Positions 12,201-18,207 of a stretch of 64,000 bases of DNA are shown piece by piece (position 1 is the first letter of the stretch; every line of letters starts with the position of its first letter). The translations under genes and the position numbers were made by a program. This DNA comes from Shinisaurus crocodilurus. Its lineage: Eukaryota > Chordata > Lepidosauria > Squamata > Shinisauridae. The notes under the pieces were generated by a model. That model made no database searches, was not told where the DNA came from, and saw only the letters and a program-made list of their open reading frames with translations. The stretch spans positions 137,642,564 to 137,706,563 of the forward strand of contig CM037880.1 in NCBI GenBank assembly GCA_021292165.1, read 5' to 3'.

Positions 12201-15200
12201 CCTTGACGTTTGTATAGGGGATGGATGAATCTGACAGTTTGGGTTTATGTCAATTTTGTATTTTTCCAATTTTAAGTTCATCCCGTTTCCTCATCAGTTT
12301 GTGAATTTTTTAAAAGCTCCGCACATAATGTCATTTGCATTTTTGCATGCATTTTTGCTCAATGTGCACATTTTTGCAAGCAATGCATTTTTACCATTAT
12401 TTTCACAAATATATGCACGTTTATGTGAACTCTTCCATGATGTATGCATTTTTTTATCGAGGAACTCCATTGCAAAATTCGAAGAAGTGCAAATACTAAA
12501 GGGTAACTGTATTCCAATTTATGTATTGGTTCAGGAATTTCTTCCCCTCTCTGTTTTATATCTCTTCATTTTATAATACCAAAGGAAGTATAAAAATAAA
12601 TTTTAAAACATAAATGTAGTTTTCTAGAGGTTAGTCACCTCTAACTATTATATGTACATGTGTCCCTTTCCTGCAAAACTTTATACTCAGTTTACCTAAC
12701 CGCAGTGGAGGCTGGTGGCTCCAAGGTCAGTGGGGCAGTATATCCACTCTGGGCTTTAGTCTGAACTTTTAAGGAGCCAAAATAGGTTCAGCGCCATGGA
12801 TAGCTCCTTAAAAGAATCAGACTAAAACCGGCTTCTGGTGGAGTTTAAAATGTCAGCTTGACGCTTCCACGGATCGTGGGAGACTGGCGCGGCTTGAAAT
12901 CCAGTCAAGAGGTTATCCTGGCTGGTTAATCTCCTCGGAATAAGAGGATGATTTAAGAGTGATTCCCAGCATATCTCTAAATGCTCTCTCTGTGAGTTAT
13001 TTGCAGTGGCTTGGGCTGTTGCAGTTTCTCTCGGGGGGGGGAGTGGGAGTATCCATCTTCGCTTGCCATCGCGTTTGGAGTTCTTTTTTCAAGAACCTGA
13101 AGATTGACAACTCAATTTCTTAAAAATTTATTGCTAATTAGGAACAAAGATAAATTTTATCCACAATCAGGACTAAATACCCTTTTTTTCTGGAATATTA
13201 AAAAGAAAATATGCTTTAAAAACTTCATAATGCGGAGATCAACAAATGTGCTTTGAAACGAGAAAGAATGAGGTATTGTAACTCTTTTTACTTTTGATTT
13301 TGGAAAAGTGTAAAGCAGGAGTAGCTGTCTGTTAAATTTATACTGCGTCACAGACAAGATGGCTACTCATGATTTGTGGCTGAAGTTAGCCGAAGAGCTG
13401 ATGGTTCTATTTAAAGCATTCGAAAAAAAATTGCTGGGGAGGTTGGTGAAATCAGAAGTGTGGACTGGACTGTACAAATGACTCAAAGACTCCAGGATAA
13501 TAGAGGGTGACCGATCGTCTGTGAAGTTTGAACAGAACAGGGAGGACAAGGGGAAGATTGATATGCTGCGAGAGATAGCAACTGGAACTTCAAAAAGAGG
13601 CTTGATTTCGCAGAAACAGGAAGAAAACTTCACAGAAGTACAATCACAGAAGAAAGACCTTGCCATTGAATCAGAAGGTGAAGATGTCTTCGGAAATGTA
13701 AGGGGGAAGCTAGCCACGGAGAACTGGAAGGACGATTGCTGGGCTTCTTGGAGGAAGCCATTTACGGGGGCTTACAAGAAAAAAAAACTGTTCTGTGGAA
13801 CATGAGACTGAAAAAGATTGTGAATACTGTGTTTGATCAGGGGAAATGGTTTGCTGATTATTGGATGGAATAAACGGTTTGACCCATGTTATGATAATTG
13901 CTGACTATTGGTGGAAGGGAGAGGTTCTTATGAAAGAAGTAAGAGGGTTTAGTTCCCCAAATGGATTGGTGGGAGGAATCCAAATGGGAGAAATCTAAAG
14001 GGATCGCTGATAGTGATCCAAAGAGAACATTCATGGATCTGAACCTAAAGGGGTTGGTGAGAGGAAGCCCTTTGAGAGAAAGCAGAACTTCTCCAGTCGG
14101 AGGTGGTTTTTCTTTGTATTTTTCATTAATGTGGTGACTTTGATCCTGAAGGGGGCATACTTGGGAAGGATGGGATTAGGAAAAAGATGAGTTGCTGAGT
14201 AAAATAAGGATAAGGTTTAATATTGAATTAGAATCTGAATAGTAATTGGTTATTGGTAAAAATGTATTGAGCCTGGATGAAACTTAACATTGAGAATGAG
14301 TAATGGAAAGGAACCAATTAAATGTGGGCTAAAATTTGGGATGTGAAGTAATGTGGAAATGTGAAACTATTTTAAAAAAATAAAAATAAAAGCTAGGCTG
14401 TTTGTTTTTATAAATAGAGGGAAAGAAGATAAGAGATTTTCATTAAATATAAGTAGAAATATTAAATATTGTTTAAGTAGAAGGATTTTATGCTTAGGAG
14501 TAAAGTGTGTAAGGTTTCGAGGCTTTGTGATTGTGTGAGGTTGATAAATAAGAGAGGGGGGAATTTTTTTATTTTTTGCTTAAGAGAAAAAAGAAAGTAA
14601 TTTCTTTATAATTATAATATAGAATACTTGATATTATACTTGGTTGTGGAAAAATTGGAAGTCCTTTTTTAGTTTAATGTTGTTGTTTTGTCTTTGTAGT
14701 GTATGTTTGGTTTTTGTTTTGGGTTTTTTGGATTTTAAAATTCAAATAAAAAATTTACCAAAGAAAAAAAGATCAGACTAAAACCCAGAGTGGATACACT
14801 GCCCCACTGACATTGGAACCGCCAGCATTTATTGCCTAACCAACATGGAAGGTTATACAGTTTTGCTTCAGTGACTGTTGTTCAAATACTCTAGTGGTAA
14901 TATATGTTTAAAGCATATACACTAGTAAAGCAGGTGAGTTACTTACTGGTCAGTTCCTTCTTTGTTTTCAGAAGGAGAGTGAAGGCACACACATGGGTTA
15001 GGGTATATTTCACAAAGGTATTTTTTCCCCCTTTTCTTTGTAATGCAGGAAGTGCCCGACCCAGTTAAATACTTTGTTACACGATGGAACAAAGACCCTT
15101 GGATCCAAATGGCATATACTTTTGTAAAGACAGGAGGCAGTGGTGAAGCTTATGACATCCTTGCTGAAGACATACAAGGAAAAATCTTCTTTGCTGGCGA

Positions 15201-15212
15201 GGTGAAATCTTG

Positions 15213-15245
<33 letters not shown>

Positions 15246-17354
15246 TTAAAACTCAATCAATCCTCCTGAAATATGATACAAGCTAGAACAGAAAGGAAGT
15301 CATTCATGTTCTGAGGAAGCATTGTGGAAAGACCTTGTAATCAATATGAATAGGGTGCCGGTCTAGGACCTCACTTCAGATCCTGTATAAATGTAAGGAG
15401 CTGTTAGACCAGTGGTCCATCAAGTCTGAGTGGCAGCGGCTCTCCAGCGTCTGTCAAGAAATAACTTTCTTAGCTCTGCTAGCTGGAATCCTTTAACTGA
15501 AGATGTCAGGGAATATACCTGGGATCACATAGACGCAGAGACCCATTTCAGCCTCGCTTCAGGCCTGGTTTGGGGGACTGAGTGCTTTGGTTGTGCTGAT
15601 TGATGTTGTTCACCAAGAGATAAAGTGGGAGCATGGTCCTGTTGTATCCGAGAGTTTTCGGAGAATCATCGGATGCTATTGACCATGGTATCATCCTGGA
15701 CTGCCTGAGAGTTTGTTGGCACTATGTTGTAGTGGTTCTAGTGCTACTTGACCAGTAGTTCCAGATAATGGTGCTGGGGTACTGGTGCTCCACACTATGA
15801 GAATTAACCTATGGGGTAACACAGGGTTCCATCTTGTTCCCCATGTTTAATATTTACATGAAGATGCTGGGAGAGACTGTGAAGAGCTGTCGTTTGATGT
15901 CATCAATACATTGATAACAGCCAATTATCTCTCCTTTTCTTCTAATCCCAGTGATGCAATGATTTCTTTGAACTGGTGTCTGGAGTTAGTAAATGAGTTG
16001 GGTGGGAGTTAATAAACCATCAACGGCTCAGTCCAAATGAGACTGAATTGATTATGGTGGCTGTGTATGTGATAGGCCTGCTCTGGAGGGAATACACATC
16101 CCCAGAAGATAGGTTTGCATCTTGGGGATACTCCTGGACCCAGCACGGCTGCTGGATTCTTTATATTGTCTTTGGCCTTTTCCAGCATGGTGCACCAGCT
16201 GCATCCTGGTACATGGGGATGTCTCCTGAAGAATGTTCTGGAAACTATAGCAGGGCTAGACTGCTATGATAAGGTTGCTGAATGGCACTAGCAAGTTTCC
16301 CGACACAATTCAAAGTGCTGTTTTTGACCTTCCGAGTCCTTAATGGCCCTGGATATATGAAGGAATGCCTTCTCCCATATACTCTCCCATGCCGTGAGAT
16401 CTGTTGGAGAGGTGCGTAGCTGCAGCTACCCCCACCCTTTGAGATGGAACATTTGGTTACCTAATTGAGGGCCTTGTCTACGGTAACACTCTCCTTGTAG
16501 AACACCTTCCTGGGGAGACCTTACTGGTCAGTTCATTCTTTGTTTTCAGAAGGAGAGTGAAGGCCTTCTATTTTTTAGGATGGTGTTTAACCACCTGACT
16601 AGTATATTTGTATTCTGCTGCTTTTTAATTCCAGTCTTTTGGTTTTTTAAATTTTATTTATTTATTATATTTATGCCCCGCCTTTTTTCCTGCAAGGAAC
16701 CCAAGGCGGCTTACATAATCCTCCTCATCCTCCTCTCCATTTCATGGACATGTGTATATCATTGTCTGGCATTAGTGATTTGTTGCTTTAATGTAGGTCC
16801 TGTATTTTTGTAAATTTGTTTTTATGCTTTGTAAGCTGCTTTATGGATCAATGTTTTGGCCAAGAAATAATTATTATTGCCAGTAAACTGTCCCTAATTC
16901 TAGATTCACTGGATCCCTTCCAAGTTAACTCCCTGATCTGAAATGGAATATCCTGTTTTCCAACAGAGTTTCTGGACTTTTCTTTCTTAAAAACATTGAA
17001 GAAAGATATTCCACAACTGAGACAGCTCATCATACTGATCAACTCATTGGATAGGCTCATAGCCTCTTAGCTGTGAAAATGATCCTAACTTTAAAAAAAT
17101 GTATTCATGGCTTATTTTGAATCAGTTGCAGATATGTAGACTATTCCATGTGCATCTTTGATCTGATTAAAACGTGAAGCTTCCTGCATGGACATGTGTA
17201 TATCATGTCTGACTAATGTAGTTTATTTACATATAACAGTCTCTCAAATTATTTTTCTGTTTTTAAATAGGCCACAAACAGACACTTTCCACAGACAGTT
17301 ACAGGAGCTTACTTGAGCGGCGTTCGAGAAGCAAGCAAAATAGCAGCATTTTGA
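161..17354 (+). CDS. KDM1B: KDM1B (LSD2/AOF1) lysine demethylase, C-terminal coding exons, 5' partial
   Basis: Flavin-dependent amine oxidase that removes mono- and dimethyl groups from histone H3 lysine 4 in the nucleus. Ten coding exons are visible: 161-298, 1250-1421, 1912-2039, 3041-3172, 4707-4781, 7146-7262, 9396-9521, 12008-12130, 15049-15201 and 17271-17354. All have AG acceptors and GT donors and join without a frame break to 415 codons plus TGA. The first visible exon carries the EAKDRIGGRVW segment of the FAD-binding amine oxidase fold. LQKGAIQF in 7146-7262 contains the lysine equivalent to the catalytic K661 of LSD1. FFAGEATNRHFPQTVTGAY near the end is the conserved FAD-contacting C terminus, and the protein ends SKIAAF. 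The human protein is about 822 residues, so the zinc-finger and SWIRM half lies upstream of the window. KDM1A is excluded because there is no tower-domain insertion. No disabling change was seen. Confidence 0.96.
299..1249 (+). other. KDM1B intron
   Basis: Besides the SINE it holds an unrecognised stretch at about 365-592 that is open for 75 codons. A (TTTG) run lies near 1040. No further gene is seen. Confidence 0.7.
612..855 (-). repeat. tRNA-derived SINE, copy 1
   Basis: Read on the minus strand it starts with a tRNA-like head (GGCGTAGTGGTTAGAGTG as box A, then a GGTTCTAGTCC-like box B). It passes a CCAGTCACTGACTCTCAGCC core and ends with the AAGCCGCCTTGGGTTCC tail and an A/T-rich repeat. 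The head resembles squamate Sauria/ACA-type SINEs. The tail resembles the 3' end of the L2-like LINE at 7425-7826. Confidence 0.85.
1250..1421 (+). CDS. KDM1B: KDM1B coding exon b
   Basis: 172 bp starting LGIKMHKIGEKCDLIQEGG and ending in the split glycine/aspartate codon after DIPLG. The acceptor is CTTTTAAAG and the donor GTAAGG. The phase-1 end pairs with the following exon. Confidence 0.93.
1422..1911 (+). other. KDM1B intron with small MITE-like repeat
   Basis: Around 1640-1750 lies a weak inverted pair (AAATCCTATCAATTTCAG and AAATTGATGGGACTTC), typical of small reptile MITEs. Nothing else was recognised. Confidence 0.4.
1912..2039 (+). CDS. KDM1B: KDM1B coding exon c
   Basis: 128 bp encoding DKIQEIYKVFIQESGIQF through SNLEYACGSNLHE, part of the substrate-binding side of the amine oxidase domain. 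The acceptor is ATTTGCAG and the donor GTGAGC. Together with exon b it restores phase 0. Confidence 0.93.
2263..2640. mobile_element. hAT-type MITE, GTGGGGGACC ends
   Basis: Begins CAAGGGTGGGGGACC and ends GGTTCCCCACC, an inverted pair seen in Charlie/hAT MITEs of the 'caggggtggggaacc' kind. The interior has no coding sequence. Related fragments lie at 35647-35850 and 51175-51312. The 3' edge is degraded and no clear target duplication was found. Confidence 0.6.
3041..3172 (+). CDS. KDM1B: KDM1B coding exon d
   Basis: 44 codons, VSARSWDHNEFFAQFAGDH through DIRLKVP. The acceptor is CTTTACAG and the donor GTAAGT. Bases 3071-3140 of this exon recur exactly inside a SINE at 3632-3701. Confidence 0.95.
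3632..3701 (+). repeat. 70-bp duplicate of KDM1B exon d inside a SINE
   Basis: Identical base for base to 3071-3140, displaced 561 bp downstream in the same orientation. It begins in a T run present in both the exon and the SINE (possible microhomology) and ends at AAAATGG. No intron bases accompany it and no splice sites flank it, so it is not an alternative exon. Confidence 0.93.
3886..4021. mobile_element. Palindromic hAT-like MITE in SINE
   Basis: Starts CAGGGCTCTCCAACCTTGGG and ends with the near reverse complement CCAAGGTTGGAGTGCCCTG, forming a foldback. It is flanked by CTCTAACG and CTCTAACC (7 of 8 bases alike), as expected for an 8-bp hAT target duplication. Confidence 0.75.
4707..4781 (+). 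CDS. KDM1B: KDM1B coding exon e
   Basis: 25 codons, VRSIDYSGEEVQVTATDG through WTAQK. The acceptor is TTTAAACAG and the donor GTGATG. This short exon lies in the FAD domain. Confidence 0.92.
4782..5969 (+). other. KDM1B intron, no gene recognised
   Basis: Contains a GTGTGT-rich microsatellite near 5160-5195, an old interspersed-repeat fragment near 5395-5460 (GGTACCTTTTACACC and GAGCTTTCGTAGG) and a hAT-like end near 5467. The open frames here show no family motif. Confidence 0.5.
5970..6344 (+). mobile_element. CR1 LINE, 5'-truncated 3' end
   Basis: Matches the last part of CR1 ORF2 (the WNQLPREVVGSSTLEAFKVQ frame) and the CR1 3' UTR, ending in the octamer-like tail TATGATTCTATGA. It is very similar to 40590-40994 but older. 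Confidence 0.9.
6345..7145 (+). other. KDM1B intron, AT-rich, no gene
   Basis: No coding sequence recognised. At 6835-6960 there are repeated ATATTTTAT/ATGCATTTTAA motifs that look like an old MITE. A similar GCATTTTTGC-rich block lies at 12320-12480. Confidence 0.4.
7146..7262 (+). CDS. KDM1B: KDM1B coding exon f, with catalytic lysine
   Basis: 39 codons, VLVAVPLTILQKGAIQF through LGAGVIEK. The acceptor is TTATTCCAG and the donor GTAAGA. The lysine of LQKGAIQF matches the flavin-facing catalytic lysine of LSD-family enzymes (family knowledge). Confidence 0.94.
7425..7826 (+). mobile_element. L2-like LINE 3' end
   Basis: Shows the typical L2 3' region: CTGGAACTCCCTGCC, a TTTATTCAGGCAGGCCTTTGG stretch and the tail AGCCACCTTGAGC...GGTGGGATAAAAATCTAATAAA. 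It is degraded and non-coding. Confidence 0.7.
7980..8150 (+). repeat. 5S rRNA-headed SINE with CR1 tail, copy 1
   Basis: 7980-8062 follows vertebrate 5S rRNA, with GGAAAGCTAAGCAGG (box A region) and ACTTGGATGGGAGACC (box C region), lacking about 10 bases inside. From about 8070 it switches to the CR1 3' end (TTTCCTGCATTGAGCAGG ... CTATGAATCTATGAAA). The same 5S-to-CR1 junction recurs at 57501-57615. It is not a functional 5S gene. Confidence 0.82.
8629..9304. mobile_element. Non-autonomous hAT element with GAGTC-rich ends
   Basis: The 676-bp element begins CAGGGATGTTGA and ends CCCCATCCCTG, and is flanked by perfect 8-bp duplications GTATTTGG (8621-8628 and 9305-9312). Both terminal 130-140 bp blocks are packed with GAGTC/GACTC pentamers, about 25 by eye. 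A second CAGGGATGTTGATGAGTCC at about 9161 restarts the terminal block. No transposase frame is present. Confidence 0.9.
9396..9521 (+). CDS. KDM1B: KDM1B coding exon g
   Basis: 42 codons, IALQFPYRFWDSKIQGADY through FYDMDPQ. The acceptor is TTTTCTCTAG and the donor GTATCT. A CR1 copy begins about 210 bp downstream in the following intron. Confidence 0.94.
9731..11773 (+). mobile_element. CR1 LINE, 5'-truncated, ORF2 pseudogene
   Basis: Closely similar to 38929-40994. It starts inside ORF2 just after the endonuclease region and runs through the reverse transcriptase and C terminus to the TCTATGATTCTATGA tail. The longest frame (10346-11560) holds YRPVSLTSIPGK, DIIYLDFSKAFDKMPHD, GVPQGSVLGPVLFN and the FADDTK catalytic motif. 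Small 4-bp and 1-bp losses break the frame before 10346 and near 11520, so it is not functional. It inserted sense into a KDM1B intron. Confidence 0.95.
10346..11560 (+). pseudogene. CR1 ORF2 reverse transcriptase fragment
   Basis: The 404-codon frame contains the RT fingers and palm (YLDFSKAFD near residue 95, FADDTK near residue 185) and the C-terminal LERVQRRATRMIKGL region. It is a degraded portion of a non-LTR retrotransposon polyprotein that would nick DNA and prime reverse transcription of CR1 RNA. Frameshifts on both sides separate it from the upstream frame (9868-10361) and from the C-terminal tail (11464-11691). Confidence 0.93.
12008..12130 (+). CDS. KDM1B: KDM1B coding exon h
   Basis: 41 codons, RKCSVLMSVVTGDAVATI through LRELFKEQ. 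The acceptor is TTCTCAG and the donor GTAGGT. Confidence 0.93.
12131..12702 (+). other. KDM1B intron, MITE-like GCATTTT repeats
   Basis: 12320-12480 has several ATGCATTTTTGC-like motifs with dyad symmetry. The family was not recognised and no gene is seen. Confidence 0.4.
12703..14834. mobile_element. hAT-like MITE interrupted by an L1-like insertion
   Basis: Left end CAGTGGAGGCTGGTGGCTCC and right end GGAACCGCCAGCATTTATTG are inverted and continue inward as matching arms of about 60 bp (GTCAGTGGGGCAG... on the left, its complement on the right). The flanks CCTAACCG (12695-12702) and CCTAACCA (14835-14842) match 7 of 8 bases, as expected for hAT. The interior from 12830 to 14771 is a later insertion. 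Confidence 0.8.
12830..14771 (+). mobile_element. L1-like retroposon, internally deleted
   Basis: Flanked by the perfect 14-bp duplication ATCAGACTAAAACC (12816-12829 and 14772-14785). It ends AATAAAAAATTTACC then an A-rich tail, as in L1-type retroposition. The 5' part has a G-rich 5'-UTR-like stretch (G run near 13032) and an ATG at 13359 starting MATHDLWLKLAEEL that stops after about 40 codons. A second frame (13521-13805) is lysine/glutamate-rich. No reverse transcriptase is present, so it would have needed enzymes in trans. The L1 assignment is inferred from the tail and duplication. Confidence 0.6.
14942..14985 (+). repeat. Source copy of 44-bp local duplication
   Basis: The segment CTTACTGGTCAGTTCC...GAGTGAAGGC recurs at 16521-16564 with one mismatch. 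It lies about 65 bp upstream of KDM1B exon i. Confidence 0.8.
15049..15201 (+). CDS. KDM1B: KDM1B coding exon i
   Basis: 51 codons, EVPDPVKYFVTRWNKDPW through GKIFFAGE. The acceptor is TAATGCAG and the donor GTGAAA. It carries the start of the conserved FFAGE FAD-binding motif, which is completed by the last exon. Confidence 0.95.
15219..15246. repeat. (TA)n microsatellite
   Basis: Uninterrupted TATATA run of about 26 bases just after KDM1B exon i. Confidence 0.95.
16521..16564 (+). repeat. 44-bp duplicate of KDM1B intron sequence
   Basis: Copy of 14942-14985 with a single C-to-A difference, placed about 1.58 kb downstream inside an L2-like fragment in the same orientation. Confidence 0.85.
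16652..16745 (-). repeat. tRNA-derived SINE, copy 3, truncated
   Basis: Only the tail half of the SINE family (ATTTATGCCCCGCC...CCTCTCCATTTCATGG, plus-strand reading). It breaks off where a short sequence similar to 17187-17212 begins. Confidence 0.8.
17271..17354 (+). CDS. KDM1B: KDM1B terminal coding exon j and stop
   Basis: 28 codons including TGA: ATNRHFPQTVTGAYLSG then VREASKIAAF and stop. The acceptor is TTTTAAATAG. The 3' UTR follows. No AATAAA or ATTAAA was seen between the stop and the DIRS insertion at 17752. Confidence 0.95.
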   Translation, partial: ATNRHFPQTVTGAYLSGVREASKIAAF

Positions 17355-17751
17355 ACACTCAACTACTGTTTACAGATTTTTAAATTTTTTGTACAACAAC
17401 TTCCTCCAGTTCACACTCAACTTTCAGGGTTAGTATCATTGCTTCAAGTGGTGCTTAAGTCTGTGGTACCTAAAGAGAGACTTTCATCCTCTTTTTTTGT
17501 TCCATTTTTTTCATCCTTTAATACCTGAGGATCCAATGATGTTGAAGTTTTATCAGCACAGCATGCTAAGGTAGTAATTATTTATAAGCAATGCCAGCAG
17601 ACAGATGAACACATTAACCTCTAGACCTGCGTTTTGTGGACAATTTGAGGTAGTTAATTATGTATTACATAAGGCTGGAATGTAGAGTACTTAAAAATTG
17701 TGGTAGGTGGACTGTTAAATAGCTCACATGTGGTCAAATGGTGCATCAACA
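17355..17751 (+). other. KDM1B: KDM1B 3' untranslated region, proximal part
   Basis: Non-coding sequence directly after the KDM1B stop, without a recognisable repeat and without a canonical poly(A) signal. The first downstream ATTAAA seen is at 25308 and the first AATAAA at 25819, both beyond the DIRS element. The DIRS element may therefore sit inside the 3' UTR; this is inference. Confidence 0.55.
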
Positions 17752-17902
17752 AGAAACGGAAATTCTTTACTTACCGTGAATTTCTGTTCTCCGCGAGGGG
17801 AGGAGGCCAGCAAATATGGGGAGTAGCCCCGCCTCCGGGGCTGGAAGGCAGACTTGTTCTGAGCTTCCGGTGGAGGAGGGGCCTCCCCAGAAACTCCAGT
17901 TG
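17752..17902 (-). repeat. DIRS 3' end: outer segment and inverted terminal repeat
   Basis: 17802-17902 is the 101-bp inverted repeat. 17752-17813, which includes the outer 50 bp, recurs as its exact complement at 18058-18119. The boundary with KDM1B 3' UTR sequence is placed at AGAAACGG because the complement ends there. Confidence 0.92.
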
Positions 17903-18057
17903 ACACTTCCAAACGAACCGTTAGGCGTAGACGTCCTTGCTATCTATGATAGGGACTCTGTCTGGTCCGTTGATCACAAGCCTGTGGGAACAAAAGAGAG
18001 AGACTCCCTCCCACTTGCTCGGAGCGTGTCCAGGAGGAGGCCGGCCCGGGGCGGGCC

Positions 18058-18152
18058 TTGCTGGCCTCCTCCCCTCGCGGAGAACAGAAATTCACGGTAA
18101 GTAAAGAATTTCCGTTTCTCCTTCGAGGGTCGGAGGCCAGCAAATATGGGGA
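18058..18152. repeat. DIRS internal complementary region
   Basis: 18058-18119 is complementary to the element's left outer end and 18115-18152 to its right outer end, joined at a shared TTTCT. In DIRS-1 such a region is thought to template rejoining of the two ends into a circular intermediate (family knowledge). It lies downstream of the recombinase stop. Confidence 0.92.
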
Positions 18153-18207
18153 TGTAAAAAAGCAGTCCATCCCCTGGGTGGGAAAAACCTCCCTCCCAGC
18201 CGGCCTC

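Larger units (their letters stand above)
15550..16875 (+). mobile_element. Degraded L2-like LINE with insertions
   Basis: Reads like an old L2 ORF2-to-3' end: ACCATGGTATCATCCTGGACTGCC, then GGTTCCATCTTGTTCCCCATG and later AACACCTTCCTGGGGAGACC. It is full of stops. A 44-bp local duplication (16521-16564) and a SINE fragment (16652-16745) interrupt it. Confidence 0.6.

Noticed and set aside
12830..14771. Host gene in the KDM1B intron
   Set aside because: The target duplication and A-rich tail mark it as a retroposon.
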